Below are positions 54,256 through 63,397 of a stretch of DNA of 64,000 nucleotides, piece by piece; position 1 is the stretch's first letter, and every line of letters starts with the position of its first letter. Source of the stretch: Pseudomonadota bacterium (lineage in GTDB: Bacteria > Desulfobacterota > Binatia > Binatales > Binataceae); NCBI GenBank assembly GCA_021324855.1, contig JAJPIG010000026.1, forward strand, positions 1-64,000, given 5' to 3'. Under the pieces are notes generated by a model. The model did no database searches, was not told where the DNA came from, and saw only the letters and a list, made by a program, of their open reading frames with translations. The position numbers and the translations under genes were made by a program.

Positions 54256-54678
54256 CTAGAGCGAACCGGCCGCCTTGCTGAAGCGGCCCGCGTGTGACTT
54301 CTCGGCCTTGGCGAGAGTCTCGAACCAGTCGGCGATTTCCGCAAATCCTTCATCGCGCGCTGTCTTGGCCATCCCCGGGTACATCTCGGTGTACTCGTAT
54401 GTCTCACCGTGCACGGCCGACTTGAGATTCAGCAGCGTGTCGCCGATGGGCTGGTCGGTGACCGGGTCGCCAACGGTCTTGAGATAATCAAGATGGCCGT
54501 GCGCGTGGCCGGTTTCGCCTTCGGCGGTGTCACGGAACAGGCCCGCGATTTCGGGTTGGCCTTCAACATCCGCCACCTTGGCGAAATAAAGGTAACGGCG
54601 ATTCGCCTGGCTCTCACCCGCGAATGCATCCTTCAGATTCTGATGGGTTTTGGTTCCCTTGAGCGACTTCATCCTCAT
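54256..54678 (-). CDS. Rubrerythrin
   Basis: A 140-residue ferritin-like diiron protein. [22 protein letters not shown] and [16 protein letters not shown] hold the E-x-x-H iron ligands of the first half, and [19 protein letters not shown] with [12 protein letters not shown] those of the second half. The C-terminal rubredoxin domain of classical rubrerythrin is missing, so it needs an external electron donor, perhaps the adjacent Fe-S protein. It reduces H2O2 in the cytoplasm. It follows the PerR-like gene by 12 bases. Start Met1 or Met3. Confidence 0.92.
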   Translation of the reverse strand: MRMKSLKGTKTHQNLKDAFAGESQANRRYLYFAKVADVEGQPEIAGLFRDTAEGETGHAHGHLDYLKTVGDPVTDQPIGDTLLNLKSAVHGETYEYTEMYPGMAKTARDEGFAEIADWFETLAKAEKSHAGRFSKAAGSL

Positions 54679-54690
54679 TGCCTCCCTGGC

Positions 54691-55194
54691 TTAATTGTTT
54701 CCTTTGATTTTCTGTCTGCGGTGGTTCCGGCGGCGTTGGCATTGCGCGCACAAGGCATGAACCTCCAGCGCGCAGCCAATTAACCGAAACTCGCCCAGTT
54801 CATTGCGGCCGTCGAGCAACCGCTCGACTCCCGGAATCTCGATATCGCGGATGCGCCGACAGCCGATGCATACCACATGATGATGCGGCGCGGTATTGCC
54901 ATCGTAGCGGGCGCTGTCGTGCAACGCGGTGACCTTGCGCGCCTCGCCGATGCGGCACAAAGTTTCGAGCGTGCGATGCACAGTGGCAAGCGAAATATGC
55001 GGATGCTCCCGGCGCACCGCGTTATAGACCGCCTCGGCGCGGGGATGGTCCGCGGAGGCAAGCAACGCGCGGATGATCGCGAGGCGCTGAGGTGTAACCG
55101 CGAGACCGTCGCGATGACAGCGTTCGGCGAATTCGGCGAGCCGCGCGGCGTTGTAATCCGCGCGGCAGGCATCGGTGACCATCTGCATTTTCAT
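54691..55194 (-). CDS. PerR/Fur-family metalloregulator
   Basis: A 167-residue Fur-family repressor. The winged helix is LAVTPQRLAIIRALLASADHPRAEAVYNAVRREHPHISLATVHRTLETLCRIG. The metal-binding HHHVVCIGCRRIRDIE carries the first CxxC and CAQCQRRRN the second, i.e. the structural zinc site of PerR-type proteins. It sits at the head of the rubrerythrin/Fe-S/DUF3501 operon, so peroxide-sensing is likely. A near-perfect Fur-type operator overlaps its own ribosome-binding region. Confidence 0.88.
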   Translation of the reverse strand: MKMQMVTDACRADYNAARLAEFAERCHRDGLAVTPQRLAIIRALLASADHPRAEAVYNAVRREHPHISLATVHRTLETLCRIGEARKVTALHDSARYDGNTAPHHHVVCIGCRRIRDIEIPGVERLLDGRNELGEFRLIGCALEVHALCAQCQRRRNHRRQKIKGNN

Positions 55195-55200
55195 GCTACC

Positions 55201-55215
55201 TGAGAATTATTATCA
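55201..55215. promoter_or_regulatory. Fur/PerR-type operator
   Basis: TGAGAATTATTATCA matches the 7-1-7 Fur box TGATAATNATTATCA at every position but one. It is only six bases upstream of the PerR-like start codon, overlapping the Shine-Dalgarno area. Binding there would repress the regulator and the operon behind it. Confidence 0.75.
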
Positions 55216-55361
55216 TTCATAAAAACGGACCGTCAAGTCCAACGCGGATCGCAGAATCAGCGTACCGCCCCTTTCATGCTCCCACTGGCGGGAGCTGCCG
55301 ACAGCGTCACTGCCGGAAAAATCATCGCGCTTATGTTAGCCTGCCCACCACGAGTGGACCT

Positions 55362-56894
55362 GTGACCGACGTATCTCTTTCAGCCATTACACAACCGGAC
55401 AGCACCGACCGGAGTCATCACGAGTTCGTGATGCCGGGCGGATTGGCGCCCAGGGCGCTGATGTGGATCCTGATGACGTGTGCGATCGTGACGGCGATCG
55501 CATGGCTTTCCGAAATATACCAGCCACGGTCGCTCGACGACGGGCCGATACAGCTCGCGTTGCTCACCTCCCGCGTCGCGGCGGGGCTTCCTTTTTATCG
55601 CGATTTTCGCGTTGCGCCCTGGCTGCCGGTCACCTACGGACCGATCGCGCCGTGGCTTGCGAGCCATCTGGTCCATGCGTTCGGCGGCGGCGTGATGGGA
55701 GCGCTCGCGGCCGGCCGCGCGATCATGATCGGGGCGCTGTTGATCGTCAGCATCCTGATTTTCGGGTTGGCGAAAACCACCGGCGCGAGCACCATCTCTG
55801 CGGCGATCGCGGCGCTGGCCTTCATTATGGCTCCGCTGGCGCGCCTGCGGACGGATTACCGCGTCGACATGCTGGCGCTCGCTTTCAATTTCACGGGTCT
55901 GATGCTGTTCGAGCTTGATTTCGAGTTGCTCGCCGTACTTCCGTTCGCCGCCGCCTTCTTCACCAAGCAGAACCAGCTCTATGGCATCGCCGCGGTCTTC
56001 CTGATGCTCTGCGCAACGCATCGGTTTCGCCGCGCGACGATGGTGGGCGCGGCGTGGCTCGCAATCGTCGGCGGCGGACTCGCAGCGCTGCAACTTGCGT
56101 TTCCATGGTTTTGGCTGAACACTTTCGGCGCGCTGGCGCCGACACTCGACGTTGCCGCGCCGTTCAGTTTCCTCGCGCATCAAATCCCGCGCCATCTGGC
56201 GATTTTGGCGCTTGCGGTTTACGCGCTGTGGCGATGGCCGTGGAATCTCGCTGCCTGGCTGTTTATCGTCGCGCTCGGCGAGAATTTCGTCAGTTGCTTC
56301 AGATGGGGCAGCGGACCGTATTATTTTCTTCCAACGATCGCGGCTGCCGCAATTCTAAGCGCGAAATCTCTCGATGCAATCTTCGAACGAATCGAATCGA
56401 TGTCGCCCTCGCGGGCTGCACAGGCGGCGATTGCGATTATCGCGGCGCTGATCTTCTGCTCCGGATCGCTGTTCGTGGCGATCAATGGCAACTGGAAACT
56501 CGATTTCGCGCTGATGCCGGTGCAATACGCGTCGCGGACTGGGGTGGGTAAGTCCACGGTTAATGAGCTGCGCGCGATCAGCGGCCCGATCGTGGTCACC
56601 GACACAAATTACTTGATCCGCGATCAGCGCCCGAACGTGGAGTGGATGGAAGCTTTGATACTTTCGGGAATGAAGGCGCACGGCGCCTTCGATGATCGTG
56701 CAATGCTCGATTCGATCAGGCGTCGCGAGATTGCGGCATTCGTGCTGGGTCCGTCAGGCCTCGACCGCGATTACCGCGGCCGTCTGGTTTTTTGGCCGGA
56801 ACTCCGCGAGGCGATCCGCGACAATTATCGGCCGCTCCCGGGCGGAGGCGACGTGCTGGTGATGGTCCCGAAGGCGCGCCCCGTGACGCCGTAG
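55362..56894 (+). CDS. Polytopic membrane protein, GT-C glycosyltransferase-like
   Basis: A 510-residue integral membrane protein with about ten hydrophobic segments between 30 and 370 and a soluble C-terminal tail. The first extracytoplasmic loop after segment one has DDGPIQLALLTSRVAAGLPFYRDFRVAPWLPVTYGP, reminiscent of the acidic loop of lipid-phosphosugar-dependent GT-C (ArnT/RgtA-like) enzymes. The family cannot be fixed without searching. GTG start. It stands between the perR operator, on the opposite strand, and the nuo operon, with about 100 bases before nuoB. Confidence 0.6.
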   Translation: MTDVSLSAITQPDSTDRSHHEFVMPGGLAPRALMWILMTCAIVTAIAWLSEIYQPRSLDDGPIQLALLTSRVAAGLPFYRDFRVAPWLPVTYGPIAPWLASHLVHAFGGGVMGALAAGRAIMIGALLIVSILIFGLAKTTGASTISAAIAALAFIMAPLARLRTDYRVDMLALAFNFTGLMLFELDFELLAVLPFAAAFFTKQNQLYGIAAVFLMLCATHRFRRATMVGAAWLAIVGGGLAALQLAFPWFWLNTFGALAPTLDVAAPFSFLAHQIPRHLAILALAVYALWRWPWNLAAWLFIVALGENFVSCFRWGSGPYYFLPTIAAAAILSAKSLDAIFERIESMSPSRAAQAAIAIIAALIFCSGSLFVAINGNWKLDFALMPVQYASRTGVGKSTVNELRAISGPIVVTDTNYLIRDQRPNVEWMEALILSGMKAHGAFDDRAMLDSIRRREIAAFVLGPSGLDRDYRGRLVFWPELREAIRDNYRPLPGGGDVLVMVPKARPVTP

Positions 56895-56994
56895 CGGGCC
56901 GTCGACTTGCCCTTGCTTTCGATCCGGAAAACAATAGACATAAGTGGACATCGATCGCGTACCCGAACCCAATTGAGCCGATGGAACCTTGAGC

Positions 56995-57570
56995 ATGGAA
57001 AAGCGCAGAACCGTATCCGCCTACCTGGTTGGAGGCTCGACCACGCACGGCGCGCCGGTCGACCCCTCGATGGCGTTTCCGGAGAGTTTTGCGACGACGC
57101 GCCTCCAGGACGCGATCCAGTGGGCGCGCAAATATTCCTTCTTTCCGTATCCTTTCGTCACCGCCTGCTGCGGAATGGAGTACTTCTCCACCGCCGGGCC
57201 GCGCTACGACATCGATCGCTTCGGCGCAGCGCTTCCGCGCTTCACGCCCCGCCAGGCCGATCTATTGTTCGTCGTCGGTACGATCACTCAGCGGATGGCC
57301 CCCATCCTGCGGCGCGTCTACGAGCAGATGGCCGAGCCGAAATGGGTGGTCTCCTTCGGCGCCTGCACCAGTTCCGGCGGCCCTTACGATAACTACGCCG
57401 TCCTCCAGGGCATTGATCGCGTGGTCCCGGTTGCGCTCTACATCCCGGGATGCCCGCCGCGGCCGGAGGCCGTGCTCGATGGTCTGCTGAAGCTCCAGTA
57501 TCGCGTGCAGCACGAGCGCGCGGGCCATCCGTGGCCCGAGATCCACGGCAGCGGACGCCGGATCGAATAA
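56995..57570 (+). CDS. nuoB: NADH-quinone oxidoreductase subunit B
   Basis: A 191-residue complex I subunit that carries the terminal [4Fe-4S] cluster N2. The tandem cysteines are C58 and C59 (FVTACCGMEYF); the other two are in FGACTSSGGPY and YIPGCPPRPEAVLDGL. These are the canonical NuoB ligands. It feeds electrons to quinone at the junction with the membrane arm. The ATG at 56995 is preferred over the TTG at 56989. It is the first of a tight run of complex I genes (BGICD-EF), each adjacent within a few bases or overlapping. Confidence 0.94.
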   Translation: MEKRRTVSAYLVGGSTTHGAPVDPSMAFPESFATTRLQDAIQWARKYSFFPYPFVTACCGMEYFSTAGPRYDIDRFGAALPRFTPRQADLLFVVGTITQRMAPILRRVYEQMAEPKWVVSFGACTSSGGPYDNYAVLQGIDRVVPVALYIPGCPPRPEAVLDGLLKLQYRVQHERAGHPWPEIHGSGRRIE

Positions 57571-59151
57571 ATGGCCAAGACCGTTCACGTCACCGTCGAT
57601 GGGCGCACGATCGAGGCTGCCGAGGGCGCGCCTTTACTGCAGGCGATGCTCGATGCGGGGATTCACATCCCGCATTATTGCTACCATCCGAAGCTCACCA
57701 TCGATGGCAGTTGCCGCTTCTGTCAGGTGCGCATCGAGGGCATCCCGAAGCTCCAGATCTCCTGCAACACGCCGGTGCGTGATGGGATGGTCGTGAAGAC
57801 TGACGACCCCGAGGTTCATACCGTCCGCCGCGGCGTCATCGAGTTGCTGCTGCTCAACCATCCGCTCGACTGTCCGATCTGCGACAAGGCCGGCGAATGC
57901 TGGTTGCAGAACTATTCGATGGAATTCGGCGCGCGCGAGGGCCGCACGATCGATCCGCGGCGCAAGCGCGGCAAGCGGCTCGATATCGGCGAGCGGATGC
58001 TGCTCGACCAGGAGCGATGTATCCTGTGCCGCCGTTGCGTGCGCTTTTGCAACGAGATCACCAAGACCGGCGAACTGCATATCTTCACGCTCGGCGACCA
58101 CTCCAAGCTCGACATCTATGACGACGCGCGGCTCGATAATCCGTACTCGATGAACACCGCGGACATTTGTCCGGTCGGCGCGCTCGAGACCAAGGATTTT
58201 CATCACAAAATCCGCGTCTGGTTCCTGGAGGAGACTGCGAGCGTCTGCCCGAGCTGCGCCAACGGCTGCAACATCATGATCTCTGCCTATCGCAACCGTA
58301 TCTGGCGGCTCGTTCCGCGGCGCAACGACGAGGTCAACGATACCTGGATGTGCGATGCGGGGCGGCTGAACTATCGCTTCGTTGCCGATCCCGAACGCCT
58401 ACGCGCTCCGCTCGTCGACGGCGCGCCCGCGACCTGGAACGAAGCGCTCGATCGGGCGGCCGGCGCGCTCGGCGATTTTCGGAAACGCCAGGGCGGCTCG
58501 GCGCTGGGCGCGATCGTCTCGCCACATCTCACCAACGAAGAGAACTTCCGTTTCGGCGAGCTGATTCATGCGCTCGGCGTACAGCAGGTCGCGATGGCGG
58601 TGAAGCGCGGTCCAGCCGACGATTTTCTGATCAAGGCCGAAAAGGCCGCCAACGCGCGCGGCGTGCGTGAGCTCAGAATCGTGCAGGGTGACGACGACGG
58701 CATCGAAGCGCTGCTCGGCGCGATCGAGTCGGGCATGGTCAAGGGACTTTATCTCTGCGGCGACGATCTGCTCGAAACCGTTCCGGCCGATCGCCTGGAG
58801 CGGATCTTGGCGCAGCTCGAGCTGCTGATCGTGCAGACTCTGAGACCCAATCCGCGCTTCGCGCGCGCGGCGGTTATTTTTCCGACCACCACCTTCGCCG
58901 AGAAGGACGGCACCTTCACGAATCACGCCGGGCGCGTGCAACGAATCCGCAAGGCGCTCGAGACACCCGCCGGATGGCTCAACGACGGCGAAATCTTTAC
59001 CGCGCTGCTTAATGCGATCGATGCCCGCGGAGCGAGCTTCGCGCTCGATCGGGTATGGGGCGAGATGGCGCGCGATGGCAATGTCTTCAGTGCACTTGAC
59101 TTCAATGAAATCGGACCGCGCGGGATGCAGCTCGCGGCGGCGGGCAAGTGA
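57571..59151 (+). CDS. nuoG: NADH-quinone oxidoreductase subunit G (short form)
   Basis: A 526-residue protein of the N module. The [2Fe-2S] ligands are C37, C48, C51 and C65. The His-Cys3 [4Fe-4S] motif is HPLDCPICDKAGECWLQ, followed by CILCRRCVRFCNE with ICPVGALE. A molybdopterin-type segment begins at CPSCANGCN, and FPTTTFAEKDGTFTNHAGRVQRI is the late conserved segment. It is shorter than E. coli NuoG (about 900), lacking much of the C-terminal region, but no stop interrupts it. The start is directly at the nuoB stop (57570/57571). Confidence 0.93.
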   Translation: MAKTVHVTVDGRTIEAAEGAPLLQAMLDAGIHIPHYCYHPKLTIDGSCRFCQVRIEGIPKLQISCNTPVRDGMVVKTDDPEVHTVRRGVIELLLLNHPLDCPICDKAGECWLQNYSMEFGAREGRTIDPRRKRGKRLDIGERMLLDQERCILCRRCVRFCNEITKTGELHIFTLGDHSKLDIYDDARLDNPYSMNTADICPVGALETKDFHHKIRVWFLEETASVCPSCANGCNIMISAYRNRIWRLVPRRNDEVNDTWMCDAGRLNYRFVADPERLRAPLVDGAPATWNEALDRAAGALGDFRKRQGGSALGAIVSPHLTNEENFRFGELIHALGVQQVAMAVKRGPADDFLIKAEKAANARGVRELRIVQGDDDGIEALLGAIESGMVKGLYLCGDDLLETVPADRLERILAQLELLIVQTLRPNPRFARAAVIFPTTTFAEKDGTFTNHAGRVQRIRKALETPAGWLNDGEIFTALLNAIDARGASFALDRVWGEMARDGNVFSALDFNEIGPRGMQLAAAGK

Positions 59152-59158
59152 GTGGGCG

Positions 59159-59689
59159 ATGGCGGCGCGGGTAGTCAAAGTTGCACGGCCGCAGCCGATG
59201 ACGCGGCGATGGACGCCGCTGCTGGTCGGCCTCGGCGTCGCGATCGCGCATTTCTTCCGCAATCTCCTGGGCTTCGCGCGCGGCCGCCAGGATTTCACCG
59301 TCTACTTTCCGGAGCAGCGCTTTGTGCAGCCGCCCGCGATGCGCGGGATGCCGGTGCTGGTGCAGATGCCCAACGGGAAGGAGCGATGCGTTGCGTGCGG
59401 GCTGTGCGAATTTGCCTGCCCCACCAACTGCATCACGATCTTCCCGGCCGAGACCGCCTCTGAAGTCGAGCGCTATCCGGAAGTGTTCGACATCGACATG
59501 TCGCGATGCATGTTCTGCGGCCTGTGCGAGGAGGCCTGCCCCGAAGAAGCGATCGTGATGAGCCGACAGGTGGAGATTGCGTGCTATTCGCGCCGCGGCT
59601 CGCTCTGGCATAAGCAGGACCTGCTGGTTCCTGAGGCCGAGCTCAAGCCCCGACTGGATTACCTGAGGCCGCAGTATGCCCGAAAATAA
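59159..59689 (+). CDS. nuoI: NADH-quinone oxidoreductase subunit I
   Basis: A 176-residue subunit with two [4Fe-4S] motifs, CVACGLCEFACP and CMFCGLCEEACP, for clusters N6a and N6b. The N-terminal segment FFRNLLGFARGRQDFTVYFPEQR matches the family. The start at 59159 follows the nuoG stop by 7 bases; a longer frame from 59012 would overlap nuoG. It lies between nuoG and nuoC, an unusual order. Confidence 0.94.
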   Translation: MAARVVKVARPQPMTRRWTPLLVGLGVAIAHFFRNLLGFARGRQDFTVYFPEQRFVQPPAMRGMPVLVQMPNGKERCVACGLCEFACPTNCITIFPAETASEVERYPEVFDIDMSRCMFCGLCEEACPEEAIVMSRQVEIACYSRRGSLWHKQDLLVPEAELKPRLDYLRPQYARK

Positions 59690-60344
59690 TCCGCAACCGC
59701 CCACTGTTTCTGCCGCCGAACCGCCCGCGCCGTCGCCGCTGATGGCCGCGGTGCTGGCTCGCCTGGGGACGCTGGTCGTCGAGCACCACGCGGACTACGG
59801 CGACGATCGGATTCACGTCGCGCGAGAAAATATCGCCGAGGTCTGCCGCGCCCTGCGCGACACGCCCGAGCTCGCCTTCGATATGTGTCTGGACGTTACC
59901 GCAGTCGATTATTTCGGCAATCCCGACGGCTTCCGCGCGCCCGAACGCATCTGGGACGAGAATCGCGGCGAATGGCGTATTCGGCCGGTCTCGCGCCATT
60001 ACGTGATACCGCCGCCGCGCGGACCCGAGCCGCGCTTCGCAGTCGTCTATCATCTGCTCTCGACGCGCCATCTCCATCGCCTCCGAATCAAGACGCGCGT
60101 GCCGGAAGACGATCCGACTATCGCGACTGTTAGCGACATCTGGCCCGCCGCGAACTGGCTCGAGCGCGAGACCTGGGACCTTTACGGCATACGCTTTACA
60201 GGTCATCCCGATCTGCGGCGGATCTATCTCAATGACGAATTCGTCGGCCATCCGCTGCGCAAGGATTACGCCAAGGAGCACGAACAACCGCTCGAGGAAT
60301 ACATGGGACCGGGCGCAAAGGAACCGCGCCGGCCGCTTTCGTAA
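59676..60344 (+). CDS. nuoC: NADH-quinone oxidoreductase subunit C
   Basis: A 222-residue subunit of the Q module. The signature ERETWDLYGIRFTGHPDLRRIYL is present, as is the C-terminal GHPLRKDYAKEHE. The N-terminal 25 residues are Pro/Ala-rich and unusual. It overlaps nuoI by 14 bases, indicating translational coupling, and is followed one base later by nuoD. It is separate from nuoD, not fused as in E. coli. Confidence 0.93.
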   Translation: MPENNPQPPTVSAAEPPAPSPLMAAVLARLGTLVVEHHADYGDDRIHVARENIAEVCRALRDTPELAFDMCLDVTAVDYFGNPDGFRAPERIWDENRGEWRIRPVSRHYVIPPPRGPEPRFAVVYHLLSTRHLHRLRIKTRVPEDDPTIATVSDIWPAANWLERETWDLYGIRFTGHPDLRRIYLNDEFVGHPLRKDYAKEHEQPLEEYMGPGAKEPRRPLS

Positions 60345-60345
60345 T

Positions 60346-61602
60346 ATGGCAAACGAAGCAGCTAAACCACCAGCCGCGCCCATTTCACGCCGCCGCGATG
60401 AGCTGATGCTCGGCGGCGGGCTCGATCCGGCGCTAAATGCGCCGCCGATGCGGCTGCAGTTCGGCCCGTCGCATCCCGCTACCCACGGCACGGTGCGAAT
60501 CGTGCTTGATCTCGACGGCGAGCAGATTATCAACGCCGATGTGCAGGTCGGTTACCTTCATCGCGGATTCGAAAAGGAATGTGAATCCGGCTTCTATTAT
60601 CAGAACATCCCGTACACCGACCGGCTCAACTACAGCTCGCCGATCCTCTGCAACACCGCCTATTGCATGGCGGTCGAGAAGCTTTTGGGGATCAAGACGC
60701 CCGAGCGATGCGACTACATCCGGGTGATCGGATGCGAGTTGTCGCGGATGGCCGATCATATGCTCTGCCTGGGCTCGTCGGCGATGGAACTCGCGGCCTT
60801 TACGCCGTTCCTCTACCTGCTCGAGGCGCGCGAACTGGTGCTCGATCACATCGACGCAATGTGCGGGGCGCGGGTGACGACCAACGCGGTTCGGATCGGC
60901 GGTGTCTACTCGGATTTGCCCGAAGGTTTCCGCGAGTTCTCACGCGTCAAGCTCGACCGCGCGCTCGAGCTCGTCGAGGATGCGCACAAGATCCTGACCG
61001 ACAACATAGTGTTCCGCCGCCGGATGGAGGGAACTGGCTACCTTTCACCGGAGGACCTGATCGCGTATGGCGTGACCGGGCCGATGCTGCGTGCGGGCGG
61101 TATCGCGCTCGATTTGCGCCGCACACAGCCCTACCTCGTCTACCCGCAGCTCGACTTCGATGTCCCGGTCGGAGAGCATAGCGATAATTTCGACCGCTAC
61201 CTGGTACGGATGGAGGAGATTCGGCAGAGCCGCCGGATCATCGCGCAATGCCTAGAGCGCATCCCGACCGGCCCGGTAAACGTCGATGACCCGCGCTGCC
61301 GGTGGCCCGGAAAGAACCAGGTCTTCGGTCGGATGGAAGAACTGATCGATCAATTCAAGCTGGTGACCGAGGGCGGCCTGTTTCCGCCGGGCGAAGTCTA
61401 CTTTGCACTCGAATCGGCCAACGGCGAAATCGGCTTCTACCTCGTGAGCGACGGTACCGGGAAGCCCTACAAATGCCGGGTACGGTCGCCGAGCTTCTCC
61501 AATATGAGCCCGCTCGGACACGCGCTCAAAGGCCGCCAGCTTGCGGACGTGGTTCCGACCTTCGGCATGACCAACATGATCGGCGGCGAATGCGACCGGT
61601 GA
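60346..61602 (+). CDS. nuoD: NADH-quinone oxidoreductase subunit D
   Basis: A 418-residue subunit that forms the quinone-binding site with NuoB. FGPSHPATHGTVRIVLDLDGEQI holds the quinone-site His, then GYLHRGFEKECE, RLNYSSPILCNTAYCMAVEKLLGI and SFSNMSPLGHALKGRQLADVVPTFG; the end is MIGGECDR. It has the normal length. It begins one base after nuoC and ends four bases before nuoEF. Confidence 0.95.
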   Translation: MANEAAKPPAAPISRRRDELMLGGGLDPALNAPPMRLQFGPSHPATHGTVRIVLDLDGEQIINADVQVGYLHRGFEKECESGFYYQNIPYTDRLNYSSPILCNTAYCMAVEKLLGIKTPERCDYIRVIGCELSRMADHMLCLGSSAMELAAFTPFLYLLEARELVLDHIDAMCGARVTTNAVRIGGVYSDLPEGFREFSRVKLDRALELVEDAHKILTDNIVFRRRMEGTGYLSPEDLIAYGVTGPMLRAGGIALDLRRTQPYLVYPQLDFDVPVGEHSDNFDRYLVRMEEIRQSRRIIAQCLERIPTGPVNVDDPRCRWPGKNQVFGRMEELIDQFKLVTEGGLFPPGEVYFALESANGEIGFYLVSDGTGKPYKCRVRSPSFSNMSPLGHALKGRQLADVVPTFGMTNMIGGECDR

Positions 61603-61606
61603 CCTA

Positions 61607-63397
61607 ATGCTCCTTTCGTCGGCCACTCACGATCGGATCCGCGCCGAGATCGCGCATTATCCCAACCCTCGCGGCGCGCTGCTCTTCGCCCTCCATCAGG
61701 CGCGCGATGAACTCGGGCGGCTGGGTCGCGATGCGTACGCCGAGGTCGGCGCGATTTTCGGAATGCGCGCGGGCGAGGTCGCCGAGGTCGCATCATTTTA
61801 CTCATTATTCACGCAGCCGTCAGCGAAGGCCGTTATCCAGGTCTGCACCAACCTGCCCTGCTGCCTCCGCGGCGCGCGCGGGCTGGTCGAGCTGTTGGAG
61901 CATCAGATCGGCGCGAAGGCTGGCGCCTCGTCACCCGACGGCCGCTTCGCGATCAGCGAGGTCGAATGCCTCGGATCGTGTGGCACCGCGCCGGTCGTGC
62001 AGGTCAACCGGAATCCGTACCTTGAGAACGTCACGCCCGATTTGATTGCGGAGCTAACGGCGTCGCCCGAGGCGGCAATCGCAGCGCGGCATCCCGCGCC
62101 GATCATTTCAATCATTCCCGACGGGGTTGACGGTTACCTGTTGCCGCCGAACGGCGCGAAATGGCTGACCCTCGACGATTACCGCAACCACGGCGGCTAC
62201 CAGGCCGTCGTGAAGGCAGGTCAGATGACCCCCAAGGACATCGCGAACCTGGTGAAAGATGCCGGGCTTCGCGGGCGTGGCGGCGCAGGCTTTGTCACCG
62301 GCCTCAAATGGACCTTCATGCCACCCAAGGACGACCGGCCGCGTTACCTTGCCGTCAACGCCGACGAGAGCGAGCCGGGTACCTTCAAAGACCGGCAGAT
62401 CATGGAGCGCAACCCGCATCTGATGCTCGAGGGCATCATGATCGCCTCGATGGCTATCGAGGCCAATGCGGCGTTCATCTATATCCGCGGCGAATATGTA
62501 GACGCCTACCAAATTCTGCGCAACGCGATTGGAGAGGCGTACCGGGCCGGGATTCTCGGCGACAACGCGCTCGGCTTCGGACGCCGCTTCGACATCCATA
62601 TCCAGCCCGGCGCAGGCGCCTACATCTGCGGCGAAGAAAGCGGGATGCTCGAATCGATGGAGGGGCGCAAGGGTCAGCCGCGCAAACGCCCGCCGTTCCC
62701 TGCACAGAAGGGCCTGTGGGGCCAGCCGACCACGGTCGACAACGCGGAGACCGTCTCGCACGTGCCGTCAATCATCATGCGTGGCGCGGACTGGTTCAAA
62801 GCTGAAGGCGCGGAGAAAGCCGCTGGCCATACGCTGTTCGGCATCAGCGGTCACGTGCAGCGTCCGGGCGTTTACGAGCTGAAGCTCGGGGTCAAGCTGC
62901 GTGATTTGATCTTCCAGTACGCCGGCGGGCTCGCGGACGGCCGCACGGTCAAGGCGGTAATTCCGGGCGGGGTCTCGATGCCGGTGTTGCGCGGCGATCA
63001 GATTGATATCGCGATGGACCACGAATCGGTGCGCAAGGTCAACACACTGCTCGGCACGGCTGGCGTAATCGTGATGGACGACCGCACCTGCATGGTGCGC
63101 GCGGCGCTGGTGATCGCACGGTTTTTCGAGCACGAGTCCTGCGGCCAGTGCACGCAATGCCGTGAAGGCACCGGATGGCTCTATCGCGTTCTGACGCGGA
63201 TTGAGCGCGGCGACGGCCGAATGGAAGATCTCGCGACCATCGTCGATACCGCCAGCTACCTTGAGGGCAAATGTATCTGCGCGCTCTCCGACGCCGCCGC
63301 GTGGGCCGCATCGAATTTCCTGCGCCAGTTCCGCCCCGAATTCGAAGCGCACATCGAACAGCATCGATGCCCGCTACCGGAGAGCTTCAGCATATGA
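61607..63397 (+). CDS. nuoEF: Fused NADH-quinone oxidoreductase subunits E and F
   Basis: A 596-residue fusion. Residues 1-160 are NuoE with [2Fe-2S] ligands C80, C85 and those in ECLGSCGTAPV. Residues 175-590 are NuoF, with FMN site GLRGRGGAGFVTGLKWTFMP, NADH-binding ADESEPGTFKDRQIME, ICGEESGMLESMEGRKGQPRKRPPFPA and the [4Fe-4S] cluster ESCGQCTQCREGTGW...GKCICAL. No stop or start separates them. The fusion joins the NADH dehydrogenase flavoprotein to its partner, probably stabilising the N module. Its stop overlaps the next gene by four bases. Confidence 0.95.
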   Translation: MLLSSATHDRIRAEIAHYPNPRGALLFALHQARDELGRLGRDAYAEVGAIFGMRAGEVAEVASFYSLFTQPSAKAVIQVCTNLPCCLRGARGLVELLEHQIGAKAGASSPDGRFAISEVECLGSCGTAPVVQVNRNPYLENVTPDLIAELTASPEAAIAARHPAPIISIIPDGVDGYLLPPNGAKWLTLDDYRNHGGYQAVVKAGQMTPKDIANLVKDAGLRGRGGAGFVTGLKWTFMPPKDDRPRYLAVNADESEPGTFKDRQIMERNPHLMLEGIMIASMAIEANAAFIYIRGEYVDAYQILRNAIGEAYRAGILGDNALGFGRRFDIHIQPGAGAYICGEESGMLESMEGRKGQPRKRPPFPAQKGLWGQPTTVDNAETVSHVPSIIMRGADWFKAEGAEKAAGHTLFGISGHVQRPGVYELKLGVKLRDLIFQYAGGLADGRTVKAVIPGGVSMPVLRGDQIDIAMDHESVRKVNTLLGTAGVIVMDDRTCMVRAALVIARFFEHESCGQCTQCREGTGWLYRVLTRIERGDGRMEDLATIVDTASYLEGKCICALSDAAAWAASNFLRQFRPEFEAHIEQHRCPLPESFSI

